Shown: positions 45,366 through 54,540 of the stretch, in pieces
Position numbering within the stretch: position 1 is the first letter of the stretch
How the letters are laid out: every line of letters starts with the position of its first letter
Origin: Bin55 sp965116055
Lineage (GTDB): Bacteria; Pseudomonadota; Gammaproteobacteria; Pseudomonadales; Azotimanducaceae
DNA: 64,000 bases
NCBI GenBank assembly: GCA_965116055.1
Contig: OZ220466.1
Coordinates: 124,001-188,000, forward strand
Direction: 5' to 3'
Position numbers and translations under genes: made by a program
Notes under the pieces: generated by a model
Told to the model about the DNA's origin: nothing
Seen by the model: only the letters and a program-made list of their open reading frames with translations
Database searches by the model: none

Positions 45366-45605
45366 GACTCCAATGCACCAGCTACCGTCAACTGAACGCC
45401 AACGGAAATAGCCGTTGTGCGCTAAAGATATCAAGGAATTATGAAGGCACAGCTGCAATCACTGAAACTGCGTTCTATTTCAAAAGGTTGCTTGTCTTTT
45501 CTGTTGGAGTTCCGCCGCGAGCCTGAGCTCAAATAACTTCCTTGCGTTTGCAGGATATCCATAATTTCAGTTTAATTCCCGCCCACGACTCCACCCTTAT
45601 TGATC

Positions 45606-45842
45606 ATGACTCGAGTTTGCCAGGTCACAGGTAAAAGACCCATGACCGGAAACAACGTTTCGCATGCAAAGAACCGCACGAAGAGGCGTTTCAATCCCAA
45701 CTTGCACACTCGGCGCTTTTGGGTCGAGAACGAATCGCGCTACGTGAAACTGACCGTGTCGAAAGCAGGCATACGAGTGATTGATAAGAAAGGGATTGAA
45801 GAAGTACTCGCCGATCTGCGCAAACAAGGAGTAAAAGTCTGA
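45606..45842 (+). CDS. rpmB: 50S ribosomal protein L28
   Basis: 78 residues from ATG 45606, giving the family start MTRVCQVTGKRP; a TTG two codons earlier is unlikely. Conserved basic body HAKNRTKRRFNPNLHTRRF. Structural component of the large subunit. Its stop overlaps the rpmG start by one base (TGATG). Confidence 0.97.
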   Translation: MTRVCQVTGKRPMTGNNVSHAKNRTKRRFNPNLHTRRFWVENESRYVKLTVSKAGIRVIDKKGIEEVLADLRKQGVKV

Positions 45843-46006
45843 TGGCAAGCAAACGCGAAAAAGTCAAACTCGAATCAAGCGCTGGCACCGGACACTTCTA
45901 TACGACCGATAAGAACAAGCAGAACACGCCAGAAAAGCTTGCGATGCGCAAGTACGATCCCGTGGTGCGTAAGCACGTCATCTATAACGAAACGCGCCTT
46001 AAATAA
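45842..46006 (+). CDS. rpmG: 50S ribosomal protein L33
   Basis: 54 residues: MASKREKVKLESSAGTGHFY, then YTTDKNKQNTPEKLAMRKYD and a final VIYNETRLK. This is the cysteine-free (zinc-independent) form. It is coupled to rpmB by a TGATG overlap and its TAA lies 3 bp before the unusual mutM initiation codon. Confidence 0.97.
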   Translation: MASKREKVKLESSAGTGHFYTTDKNKQNTPEKLAMRKYDPVVRKHVIYNETRLK

Positions 46007-46009
46007 GCT

Positions 46010-46825
46010 ATACCCGAACTCCCTGAGGTCGAAACGACACGGCGCGGCATAGAACGCGCCCTGGTAGGCTATCGACTTCAAAATATTGACATTCGCGAAA
46101 CGCGCTTTCGTTGGCCCGTCAAGCTACCGATTAATGCCATCGTTGGTCAATCGTTAACGCGCGTTGATCGACGCGGAAAATATCTCCTACTTCAGCTTGA
46201 ACATGGGGTGCTCTTGCTCCACTTGGGTATGAGCGGCCACCTACGTGTCGTGAACGACGATACGCCGCTTCGCCCTCATGACCATATCGATTTCTATTTC
46301 GCCGCCGATCGGGTTCTGCGATTCAACGATCCACGTCGTTTCGGGAGCGTGCACTGGTGCAGTCAAGCGGTTTTTGAACACCCATTGCTGAAACACCTCG
46401 GGGTCGAACCACTGAGCGATGAATTCGGCGGCGACTGGTTGTTCAAGTGTTCGCGGCACCGTAAGGCGCCCGTTAAAAACTTCATCATGGACTCACATGT
46501 AGTCGTCGGTGTCGGCAATATCTACGCAAACGAAGCACTGTTTCGCGCGCGTATTCGTCCTACTACCGCGGCCGGCTCCATTTCGCGCAAACGGTATACG
46601 CGGTTGGCGGAGGCGATCCACAGCACGTTGCGACGAGCCATTGACGCCGGCGGCACGACGCTACGCGACTTTGTTGGATTTGATGGTCAACCCGGTTACT
46701 TTGCCGTACAGTTAGATGTCTACGGGCGGGCAGGAGAACCGTGTATGCAATGTGGTCGGCATTTACGTGGGATGGTTCTAGGGCAGCGTCAGACGGTTTT
46801 CTGCCCGCATTGCCAACGCCGCTAA
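46010..46825 (+). CDS. mutM: formamidopyrimidine-DNA glycosylase, apparent AUA start
   Basis: Removes 8-oxoguanine and other oxidised purines and nicks the abasic site. The catalytic residue is the N-terminal proline, so the start must directly precede PELPEVETTRRG. That codon is ATA (46010-46012); the frame upstream holds only GCT and the rpmG stop TAA (46004-46006), so no AUG/GUG/UUG is possible. The first canonical in-frame start is near 46208 and would delete the active site. Other features are intact: GKYLLL Lys, GVGNIYANEALFRARI helix-turn-helix, and C-terminal zinc finger CMQC...CPHC. 271 residues versus 269 in E. coli. Confidence 0.88.
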   Translation: MPELPEVETTRRGIERALVGYRLQNIDIRETRFRWPVKLPINAIVGQSLTRVDRRGKYLLLQLEHGVLLLHLGMSGHLRVVNDDTPLRPHDHIDFYFAADRVLRFNDPRRFGSVHWCSQAVFEHPLLKHLGVEPLSDEFGGDWLFKCSRHRKAPVKNFIMDSHVVVGVGNIYANEALFRARIRPTTAAGSISRKRYTRLAEAIHSTLRRAIDAGGTTLRDFVGFDGQPGYFAVQLDVYGRAGEPCMQCGRHLRGMVLGQRQTVFCPHCQRR

Positions 46826-46826
46826 G

Positions 46827-47303
46827 TCAAGGCGAGCGCTTGTAATACTCGACAACGCAAGGCGCGACGAAGGCGGAAATATCACCTCCATACGACGCGA
46901 TTTCCCGCACTCGCGTCGAAGATACATGCGACCACGCGCTTGAAGTCGGCAAAAGCACATATTCGATCGCAGGGTCTAACGCTTGATTCATTTCCAGCAT
47001 CTGAAATTCGTAGTCGTAATCCGTCACTGTCCGCAAGCCACGCAGCACGAATTTCGTGTTGCATGAACGCACGAACTCGACGAGCAACGTATTGAAGCCT
47101 TCAACCGATACCCGACTGCCAAATTCCGCAAGCGCTTCACGACACAGCTCGATTCGATCACGAAGTTCGATATCGGGATTCTTATCTGCCGACGTGCCGA
47201 TCGCCACGACGACATGATCGAACAACTGTAAACCACGTTGAACGATATTGGCATGCCCGAAGGTAATGGGATTGAAGCTACCTGGATATACGACCGTTGG
47301 CAC
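46827..47303 (-). CDS. coaD: phosphopantetheine adenylyltransferase
   Basis: Penultimate step of CoA synthesis, adenylylating 4'-phosphopantetheine. 158 residues from GTG 47303 (VPTVVYPGSFNPITFGHANI). The nucleotidyltransferase TxGH motif reads TFGH; VVAIGTSADKNP and the SSTRVREIASYGGDIS C-terminal motif are present. It converges with mutM, 1 bp apart. The partner rsmD is upstream on the same strand, the usual pairing. Confidence 0.95.
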   Translation of the reverse strand: MPTVVYPGSFNPITFGHANIVQRGLQLFDHVVVAIGTSADKNPDIELRDRIELCREALAEFGSRVSVEGFNTLLVEFVRSCNTKFVLRGLRTVTDYDYEFQMLEMNQALDPAIEYVLLPTSSAWSHVSSTRVREIASYGGDISAFVAPCVVEYYKRSP

Positions 47304-47372
47304 GAGCGAGGTTGTGCGCAGGAAAACGGAGCGATGGATTTTAACGTCAGCTTGGCGTCAAGCGATTCAAGT

Positions 47373-47984
47373 TCATGGTCGGCCGAACAGCTGAATCCGA
47401 ACTTCGCCAATTTCCTTCGTTTTCCATTCATCCAAAGGACACGGCACGGCGACATCGCGCGCAGCACTCTCGACGTACACCAAGCCACGCTCCGAGAGAT
47501 GTTCGCCGATGGTGTTCAACACCCGGTGATAGTGGCGGTGAGATTTGAAAGGCGGGTCCAGAAACACCAGATCCCACCGGGTCTTATTGCGTTCAAGCCA
47601 TCCAACCGCATTCGCTTCGACCACGACTGCCTGGGATGCGACCAGGTTGAACTGCTGACACGACTCCCTAAGTTTCGCTAAGGTTCGACGATCCTTCTCA
47701 ATAAACGTTGCATGTTTCGCACCTCGCGATAACGACTCGAAACCGAGTATCCCCGAGCCTGCGTAAAGATCAAGTACGCGCCGACCATGGATACCGTCGC
47801 CTAGCCAATTGAAAAGCGTTTCGCGCAACCGATTAGGCGTTGGGCGCAGCTGAGGTCGCGATGCCACCGCCACCCGGCGACCACGCCATTCTCCAGCAAT
47901 AATTCGTACCTGGCCGCGTCGCCCACGTCGCCATCCACCATCTGCTGCCCCATGCCGCTTCGCATATTCCATAACTATTCTCAT
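47373..47984 (-). CDS. rsmD: 16S rRNA (guanine-966-N2) methyltransferase
   Basis: SAM-dependent methylase acting on G966 of 16S rRNA during 30S assembly. 203 residues. RIIAGEWRGRRV and RPTPNRLRETLFNWL precede the SAM loop VLDLYAGSGILGFESLSRGA; the catalytic motif is LVFLDPPF. The start is ATG 47984, with an ATG four codons later as alternative. Divergent from ftsY across 17 bp, a common gammaproteobacterial layout. Confidence 0.94.
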   Translation of the reverse strand: MRIVMEYAKRHGAADGGWRRGRRGQVRIIAGEWRGRRVAVASRPQLRPTPNRLRETLFNWLGDGIHGRRVLDLYAGSGILGFESLSRGAKHATFIEKDRRTLAKLRESCQQFNLVASQAVVVEANAVGWLERNKTRWDLVFLDPPFKSHRHYHRVLNTIGEHLSERGLVYVESAARDVAVPCPLDEWKTKEIGEVRIQLFGRP

Positions 47985-48001
47985 TCAGCCTCAAGATCTG
48001 C

Positions 48002-48943
48002 GTGAACGAAAAAAACAATCACCCAAAGCAAGGCGTATTCACGCGGTTCACCAACGCTCTCGCTAAAACCAGAACGCAGTTAAGCACTGGCATCGGTTCA
48101 CTGCTCTTGGGTCGAAACCAACTTGATCAGGATATATTAGAAGAACTGCGCACGCAATTGCTCATCGCAGATGTAGGCGTCGTAGCATCCGACCGCTTGA
48201 TCGACAACCTCAGCCGAGGATTACGAAAAAAACAACTTCGCGACGGCAAAACTGCGCTGATCACGTTGCGCGAAGATGTACGACGCACGATCGAACCGCT
48301 CGCAAAGCCGTTTGAAATTTCTCCTGCGCGCCCGTTCGTGATTTTTGTAGTTGGCGTCAACGGCGTCGGTAAAACGACTACGATTGGCAAACTAAGTCAC
48401 TTGCTACAAGCACAAGGTTATTCCGTGCTATTAGCGGCCGGTGACACCTATCGCGCAGCCGCAATTGAGCAACTACAAGTCTGGGGCGAACGAACTGACG
48501 TGCCGGTGATCGCACAACAGTCAGGGTCGGATAGCGCATCCGTTATTTTCGATGCCCTGCAAGCTGCCGCTGCGCGTGATATTGATATCGTGATCGCCGA
48601 TACCGCGGGGCGTCTACATAACAAACAGGGGCTCATGGACGAGCTCTCGAAAATTCGACGGGTCATCGCAAGATACGACGTTTCCGCGCCCCAGGAAACG
48701 TTGCTGGTACTAGACGCCAACATTGGTCAGAACGCCATACTGCAGATTCGGGAATTCAAGGAAGCCGTTGGTGTCAGCGGTTTGATCGTCACCAAACTCG
48801 ACGGTTCGGCAAAGGCCGGGGTTATCGTAGGCTTAGCTGCAGAAGAGCCGTTACCGCTGTACTTCGTCGGCTTAGGGGAAAAGCAAGAAGATCTGCAATC
48901 ATTCGATGCGAACGCCTTCGTAGCAGGTTTGTTTGCATCGTGA
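48002..48943 (+). CDS. ftsY: signal recognition particle receptor FtsY
   Basis: GTPase that docks SRP-ribosome complexes at the Sec translocon. 313 residues from GTG 48002. N domain about 15-95; G domain with GVNGVGKTTTIGKL, DTAGRLHNKQGL, TKLDGSAKAG and a terminal GLGEKQEDLQ. The long acidic A domain of E. coli FtsY (about 190 residues) is absent, so membrane targeting must rely on the short N-terminal helix. First of ftsY-ftsE-ftsX. Confidence 0.95.
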   Translation: MNEKNNHPKQGVFTRFTNALAKTRTQLSTGIGSLLLGRNQLDQDILEELRTQLLIADVGVVASDRLIDNLSRGLRKKQLRDGKTALITLREDVRRTIEPLAKPFEISPARPFVIFVVGVNGVGKTTTIGKLSHLLQAQGYSVLLAAGDTYRAAAIEQLQVWGERTDVPVIAQQSGSDSASVIFDALQAAAARDIDIVIADTAGRLHNKQGLMDELSKIRRVIARYDVSAPQETLLVLDANIGQNAILQIREFKEAVGVSGLIVTKLDGSAKAGVIVGLAAEEPLPLYFVGLGEKQEDLQSFDANAFVAGLFAS

Positions 48944-49590
48944 AAATCATTGAATGCAACGCTGTCGACCACGCATTTGAGGACGACGCGCTGGTCCTGC
49001 ATGACATATCCTTATCGGTCGAAGAGGGCACACTTCACTTTATCACAGGGCCGTCCGGCGCCGGTAAGACCACGCTACTCAATCTAATCCTCGGACTCTA
49101 CCGTCCTGTCAGCGGAGAAATTTGGATTAATCAATGCAACATCTGCCTGATGAGCGACCGACAGCTCCTTCACTACCGTCAACACGTCGGCGTGGTTTTT
49201 CAACATAACAATTTAATCCCACACCGAAACGTGTTCGAAAACGTTGCGATGCCTTTGTGGTTACGCGGTATGGATCGCCGGGAAACTAAAGTAACCGTCG
49301 AAAACATGCTCAACGAGATCGGCATCATCGGTCTCGAATACGCGTTACCGACCCATCTCTCAAGTGGCGATCAACAACGGGTCGCTATCGCGCGAGCGTT
49401 AGTAGCACAACCGCAAATCGTGATAGCCGACGAGCCGACCGGGAATCTGGATCGCATCTTGGCGATTCATGTGATCGAATTGCTCAAACAACAAACCCAT
49501 GCCGGCGTCACCGTGGTTATGGTTACCCACAACGAGGAATTAACTCCCTATGCCGACATAGTGAGTCAATTGCAGCCTATCAAGAAGTAG
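48940..49590 (+). CDS. ftsE: cell division ATP-binding protein FtsE
   Basis: ABC ATPase that with FtsX activates septal murein hydrolases. 216 residues from GTG 48940, overlapping the ftsY stop by 4 bp. Walker A GPSGAGKTTLLN, Q-loop VVFQHNNLIPH, signature LSSGDQQRVAIARAL (usual form LSGGEQQ), Walker B IVIADEPT and the switch His in VTHNEE are present. Confidence 0.95.
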   Translation: MKIIECNAVDHAFEDDALVLHDISLSVEEGTLHFITGPSGAGKTTLLNLILGLYRPVSGEIWINQCNICLMSDRQLLHYRQHVGVVFQHNNLIPHRNVFENVAMPLWLRGMDRRETKVTVENMLNEIGIIGLEYALPTHLSSGDQQRVAIARALVAQPQIVIADEPTGNLDRILAIHVIELLKQQTHAGVTVVMVTHNEELTPYADIVSQLQPIKK

Positions 49591-49615
49591 CCTCCATCAA
49601 CCACCACGCCTAACG

Positions 49616-50581
49616 ATGTTTTCGGCCTCGCCGACGCCTTGGAAGCCCATTTTGAGACAACCTCGCGCTCGGCTTCGCGATCACCTACGGTTCTGTAAAG
49701 AAGCGGTTCACCACATGCTCTTGCATGTCATCACAACGTTTTTTGTGATGTTGTTGATCAGCGTTGCCATCGCGCTGCCGTCGGGGCTTTGGGTGGTGCG
49801 CGACTATTTGAGTTATGCGGATTTAGCCTGGCCGTCGGAACGCGGTTTTAATGTGTTCTTCAGCAACGACGCCTCCGATCTCCAAATCCAGTCGACTGCG
49901 AAAACGATCGAGAAACACGCCAATGTAGCGAGCGTCTTGTTGATACCCAAGGACGAAGCGCTAAAGGAATATCTAATCGCAGCCGATCTGCCCGATATCG
50001 CGCACAGCATCGAGGAAAATCCACTGCCAAACGCGCTCACAGTCTATATCAGAGACTCGGTTCAAGTCGAGGAAGTCAAACAACTAACTCAATTTATCGC
50101 TGAGCTAGAGACCATTGACGACGTGAGCTACGATGTCCAAACTATCGTTCGCTTCAATGCCATCTACGGTATCTTCAATCGTATGTTGGGCGTCGTTTCA
50201 GGTACGTTTTGCGTGTTCGCATTGTTCGTGTCGGCTACGGCCGTGCGGATTGCGATCGAAGCTCGTCTACATGAGATTCGTATCTTGCGCGTGATCGGCA
50301 GCCCAAGTCGGATCACGCGGGGGCCGTTCCTTTGGTGCGGCTTGTTATATGGCGTGTTGAGTGGTCTCCTGGCGGCCGTCCTGTTAACGCTTGTCCTCAT
50401 CTTCATTGAAGATCCGCTACAGGCATTAACCACGAGTTACGGCATGGAACGTGACCTTCAAAGTCTTAATTGGTCGTTCATAGGTATCGTGATCGCCATC
50501 GGTGCAGCGCTCGGCTTGACCAGCGCGTATTACGCGACTTGGCGTCACATTCGCCACGTGACGATAAATTGGGCATCCTAG
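49616..50581 (+). CDS. ftsX: cell division protein FtsX
   Basis: Inner-membrane partner of FtsE, 321 residues. Cytosolic N-terminus, TM1 about 38-60, a periplasmic loop (about 65-185) that would contact EnvC-like activators, then three further helices (about 188-210, 240-262, 285-305). FtsX-typical segment LPNALTVYIRD (about 136-146) is present. rpoH, which follows in many relatives, is not here; the next gene is convergent. Confidence 0.93.
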   Translation: MFSASPTPWKPILRQPRARLRDHLRFCKEAVHHMLLHVITTFFVMLLISVAIALPSGLWVVRDYLSYADLAWPSERGFNVFFSNDASDLQIQSTAKTIEKHANVASVLLIPKDEALKEYLIAADLPDIAHSIEENPLPNALTVYIRDSVQVEEVKQLTQFIAELETIDDVSYDVQTIVRFNAIYGIFNRMLGVVSGTFCVFALFVSATAVRIAIEARLHEIRILRVIGSPSRITRGPFLWCGLLYGVLSGLLAAVLLTLVLIFIEDPLQALTTSYGMERDLQSLNWSFIGIVIAIGAALGLTSAYYATWRHIRHVTINWAS

Positions 50582-50582
50582 T

Positions 50583-53117
50583 TTAGGGGTGTTCGCCGTA
50601 CCACACGCGGAGCGCCCACGACGTCAAATAGCCGGTATCCTCGGCTGCGGCATCTATGATCCGCAACGTCCACTCGCCACGCGGCGACTCGCCGTAAAAC
50701 GCGTTGCTCAGCAACTGCCAGTCGAGTGTTGTGTTACCGGCCAACACATCGTTGAATACAGAATTCAAGATACTTTGCGTTCCAGATGGCGAGGTCAATT
50801 CGATGCTTAAATCAACCAAGTTATCGTGACTTCCTTTGATGGCTAACTGCACGGCTTCAATGTTCGCCCGTGCAGGTAAATCAACGGTTAATCGTTGGAC
50901 GAGTCCCTGGCCGTTGTGATCGGGGATATTCGTTTCGCCCACCGAACTTTCAAACCAATCCGACCTTATTTGCTCGCCTAGTCGATCCGGTTGAAAATCA
51001 CCGCGCAAAAACGTCAACGCCGCATCGACATCCACAATACCAAAACCGAAGTCGTTATGAAAATCGTAACCAGCGCCGTTCGTCATCCAATCACGTGACA
51101 AGGTCGCCAAGTGAGCGCCAAGCATCACACGCACATCCTTCACTGCAGCATTCCCAGCCGGCGGTCGTCTGGCCGTGTTAGCGAAAACATGCTTGACATC
51201 GCGCCAGGTCAGATTGGGCTCCTCTTCCAAGAGCAATGCAACAACCCCAGTGACATGCGGCGTCGCAGCCGAAGTACCGTTGAAATTGCTAAAGTAATCG
51301 CCATGCGGATCTGCCACCCGATCGGTAGCAATCCCGGGTATATTGCGCGAGCCATAGCCACGGTCGAGGCCGTATTGATCCGTCGTCACCGTGGCGGGTT
51401 GGTGCACGCCATACTCTCCCGCAGGTGCGGATATCCACAGATTGCTACCTGTGCTTGAATAGGATGCCTTGTCACCGTTAGCGTTCACTGCGCCGACGAC
51501 AATCACATAGGGCAGGTTGTTCAAACTATCGCTATTTGAATTGCTGCAACCTACGGCATCGTGCACTTCGTGCCTGAAATTCACGCATCGGTCGTAGCCG
51601 TTACCTGCCGCTTTCACATAAATAGCGCCACGGCCGTCGCGCAGATTCGTCGTGCCGTAGCTCACGATGGTGTCGTCCGGTTCGTAGTACTGCCGACCGA
51701 TTGAGCCATAACTCATGTTGAACACATCGATTTGTGCTGAATTCGGCGCTAGTGAACTGCCACCTAGCGCATCTTCCTCACAGCATTGTTCACTTAGATA
51801 GTTAAAACCGAACAGTCGAACAGTCGGCGCGACGCCGCGGAGCCCTAAACCGTTGTTCGCGACGGCAGCGACGATGCCAGCTACGCTGGTACCGTGATCA
51901 CCAAGAGCATCGGGTAGGTAAGGGTCATGCCGGTCCGCATGGTGCCAGCCCGGCTCGCCGGCAGTTTTCGCATTGAAATTGAACGAGCCGCCCTCAACCA
52001 CATTGGCGGCCAAGTCGGGATGGCAGATTTCCATGCCAGTGTCGACTATCGAAACGTTGACACCGCGCCCTGTAGGACTATCTGCGTTAAGCGTTGCCGA
52101 CATGCGTAAGTCTTGGCCAACTATGCCACCGCGATTAGAGAACGCCCGTTGCCCGGCATTGCGTAGGGGCCATTGATGCTCCAACAAAGGATCTGCATCC
52201 CCTGTGGTTGATCGCCGATCTGGCATCTCACAACGGACCATGATGTCGCCTTCCGCATTCAACGTAAAACCGAGAGTCTCGCTATTCGGCAACACGTTGT
52301 TTTCTTCACCTAAAGACGGCTCTACCTCAACCCTCATCCAATAGGTTGCATGAGGTTGATACGCGCTCAAATCGAGTGTCGCCTCCGATACGATCCAGGA
52401 CAGGTGCTCAAGCGGCGGCACAGTGATCGGCTGCAAACCCTCAATAAGCCGGCCGACTTCACCGCGGCGTCTCCACTCATATGTTGTGACTGCAATCTGT
52501 GTTTCGGAAGAAGTGCGTTGTCCTTTATTTAGCACTGTAATGCCAAGCGTTAGCGTCTCGGCAGAAAACGTCATATCGTTTATGACAAACAAGTCCACCA
52601 TGCCCTCGGCCTTTCGCTGGGAATCAAGCGCCCTATCAAGATCATCCTGTATCGCAATCTCGATGGTTGATGGGATGCCGGCCGATGTCGCGGGCGAAAA
52701 CTCGGCGAGCCTTATGGTTATACGCTCGCTAGACTCTTCTAACCAATCATCGAGCACCCTTAACTTGGTACTCGCGCGCGTCTGATTCGGTGCAAACGAC
52801 AGCGTCTGTTCATCAATTTCGTAATCGCGATTCACCGTCGCAGTTCCCTCAAGACTTAAGCGAACCCAGTTAGCACGGCCAACTTGCGGCGTCAAGTCGA
52901 CCCAAACTTCGATTTCTCGCTGACTGCCTTCGTCAATCGTCAGACTGTCTGCTTCAATCACCGCAGTGACGGGGATACTTAAGGCCGGATTAGCTGGGGT
53001 GCCCGAACTATCACCACGAAAGAAATCGCAGCTTGTAGTCAATAGGACGACACATGAACCGAGCCAGATGAGCAAACGTTCGAACATCATTCGCCTGGCC
53101 GCACGATACATGATCAA
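50583..53117 (-). CDS. secreted kexin-like subtilisin protease with Calx-beta and P domains
   Basis: 844 residues. Signal with a possible lipobox (CVVLLTTSC). Calx-beta-like domain about 50-170, a CARDB/Ig-like domain about 175-285, then the S8 catalytic domain: entry DPLLEHQWPLRNAGQRA, Asp in SIVDTGMEICHPDL, His in DHGTSVAGIVAA, Ser in NGTSAATPHVTGVVALL. C-terminal P (proprotein convertase) domain about 720-840 with NLVDLSIELTSPSGTQ. There is no recognisable I9-type prodomain before the catalytic domain; the overlapping upstream gene seems to encode it. The start is TTG 53117 or ATG 53111. Target unknown. Confidence 0.9.
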   Translation of the reverse strand: MIMYRAARRMMFERLLIWLGSCVVLLTTSCDFFRGDSSGTPANPALSIPVTAVIEADSLTIDEGSQREIEVWVDLTPQVGRANWVRLSLEGTATVNRDYEIDEQTLSFAPNQTRASTKLRVLDDWLEESSERITIRLAEFSPATSAGIPSTIEIAIQDDLDRALDSQRKAEGMVDLFVINDMTFSAETLTLGITVLNKGQRTSSETQIAVTTYEWRRRGEVGRLIEGLQPITVPPLEHLSWIVSEATLDLSAYQPHATYWMRVEVEPSLGEENNVLPNSETLGFTLNAEGDIMVRCEMPDRRSTTGDADPLLEHQWPLRNAGQRAFSNRGGIVGQDLRMSATLNADSPTGRGVNVSIVDTGMEICHPDLAANVVEGGSFNFNAKTAGEPGWHHADRHDPYLPDALGDHGTSVAGIVAAVANNGLGLRGVAPTVRLFGFNYLSEQCCEEDALGGSSLAPNSAQIDVFNMSYGSIGRQYYEPDDTIVSYGTTNLRDGRGAIYVKAAGNGYDRCVNFRHEVHDAVGCSNSNSDSLNNLPYVIVVGAVNANGDKASYSSTGSNLWISAPAGEYGVHQPATVTTDQYGLDRGYGSRNIPGIATDRVADPHGDYFSNFNGTSAATPHVTGVVALLLEEEPNLTWRDVKHVFANTARRPPAGNAAVKDVRVMLGAHLATLSRDWMTNGAGYDFHNDFGFGIVDVDAALTFLRGDFQPDRLGEQIRSDWFESSVGETNIPDHNGQGLVQRLTVDLPARANIEAVQLAIKGSHDNLVDLSIELTSPSGTQSILNSVFNDVLAGNTTLDWQLLSNAFYGESPRGEWTLRIIDAAAEDTGYLTSWALRVWYGEHP

Positions 53118-53689
53118 AGTGGGAATTGGCGGGACGGCTTAAATTGCATTTCAGCGCGTTGGACGCGCGAATCGGCTTGCAGACGCTTCACCACACCAAT
53201 CGGGTCGTGGTCTGCAGGTAACCACAATATCGAGTAACCGAGTCCGGCATATCGCTTCGCGCGAGTTGCACCAACATCTTGAGCGATTTCAGCCAGTAAT
53301 TTCGATTCGTCGACTTGGATTAATACGCGATTAGCCAACTCATGAAATTGATGATCGCGAGTACCGTACACGACCCAAGGACGGTTGCGTGTCGACCCGT
53401 ACCAATTGGATCGTACTTGCGTTTCGCCGGTCGACGCCACATAGCGAATCGCTTCCCCAAATCGTTCTACACTGAGCGTTGCGCCTGTCGCAATCGTTAC
53501 GGGTTGAGCCAGCGCCGTATCAGAAACTTGTACCAACGTTTGGTCTGCTTGTAAGACTTCAACTAGCGGTATTGACTGCGCATTTAGCCCGGGCGCTATC
53601 ACGCAGCACAGCATGGCGAGCTGGCGCCCAACCGATAAACTCGTATCAGAGGTCAAGATCCTATGCCGCGACACTCGCTTCTGCGACAT
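53114..53689 (-). CDS. exported protein resembling a detached subtilase prodomain
   Basis: 191 residues with a signal peptide (hydrophobic core LAMLCCVIAPGLNAQ, about 24-38). The C-terminal 85 residues read VLIQVDESKLLAEIAQDVGA, then GYSILWLPAD and LQADSRVQRAEMQFKPSRQF. This strand-helix-strand pattern ending in a VQRAEMQF-type tail is how S8 protease propeptides end just before the mature enzyme. It overlaps the protease start by 4 bp, so the two are co-translated. Probable intramolecular-chaperone or inhibitor role acting in trans; this is inference. Confidence 0.75.
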   Translation of the reverse strand: MSQKRVSRHRILTSDTSLSVGRQLAMLCCVIAPGLNAQSIPLVEVLQADQTLVQVSDTALAQPVTIATGATLSVERFGEAIRYVASTGETQVRSNWYGSTRNRPWVVYGTRDHQFHELANRVLIQVDESKLLAEIAQDVGATRAKRYAGLGYSILWLPADHDPIGVVKRLQADSRVQRAEMQFKPSRQFPL

Positions 53690-54485
53690 AAACGATACTT
53701 TCGTCGGGCTTTTGCATCCATACGAAAGCCTGTCGACGCGCGGAGTCGCTCTGCTCAGCTAGTTCGACACCGTGTACAGTCACCAAATCGTCACACCAAC
53801 AGGGATTGGTGAATTTCAAGTCCAGCTTACCGCTGGTCGTCCAAGCCTCACCGAAATAATCCTCCAGGACGGTTCCCGCATACGCCATGGTCATTCTTCC
53901 GCCGACAACCACACGGTTAAATCCAAGCTCCTTCGCCGCGTCGTCATCCGTGTGATAGTTTGCATCGCCATGAAAAAACACGCCACACATTTCTTTCGTA
54001 ATCGTTTTTTCGAGTCCACCGAATCGTTTGCCTGGTGGTACGACGAATTTACGAGCGCCTGGTTTCTTCGATGGATCGCGTAATTCGACTTGATCCCCAC
54101 TTATTCGTTCACGAAGAAAACTCTGGTGATGGTATGTGCGGACTACAAGCGCTTGTTGTGCATCGCTGAGATCCACACGATACCGTACAACTTGACGGTT
54201 GCGCTTATCGTAAATATCCGTGATTTCGCCCGATACTTGGTACGCGTAGCCTGCCTGCAAAGGTCTATGCAATTCCCATTCCTGCCGCATCCACAAATGG
54301 CCGATCTGATATGGAAACGCGATTTCACTGAAATACGCGTTATCAATGCCCGTTGCGATCATGACTGGGATGCGGCCGCGCTCATTAGATTCGAGTTTGA
54401 GACCCTGCATGTAGTCTTGCAGGACAGCATCGTCAATCGTAAAGCAAGTATTCGATAGTGTTTTACCGACAAATGGATCTGCCAT
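53661..54485 (-). CDS. MaoC-like acyl dehydratase domain protein
   Basis: 274 residues from ATG 54485 (MADPFVGKTLSNTCFTIDDA); an extension to 54542 is unlikely. Hot-dog fold: the N-terminal half resembles the FAS1-type dehydratase segment (EIAFPYQIGHLWMRQEWELH), and the C-terminal half has GGRMTMAYAGTVLEDYFG and LKFTNPCWCDDLVTVHG. It should dehydrate or bind a 3-hydroxyacyl thioester. Its 3' end overlaps the prodomain-like gene by 29 bp. It is divergent from the DUF192 gene. Confidence 0.8.
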   Translation of the reverse strand: MADPFVGKTLSNTCFTIDDAVLQDYMQGLKLESNERGRIPVMIATGIDNAYFSEIAFPYQIGHLWMRQEWELHRPLQAGYAYQVSGEITDIYDKRNRQVVRYRVDLSDAQQALVVRTYHHQSFLRERISGDQVELRDPSKKPGARKFVVPPGKRFGGLEKTITKEMCGVFFHGDANYHTDDDAAKELGFNRVVVGGRMTMAYAGTVLEDYFGEAWTTSGKLDLKFTNPCWCDDLVTVHGVELAEQSDSARRQAFVWMQKPDESIVYVAEASVAA

Positions 54486-54540
54486 GGTCGACAAACTCAT
54501 TAACATAACTTCGCTTGAATTATCACCCAGAGCGTCATGC

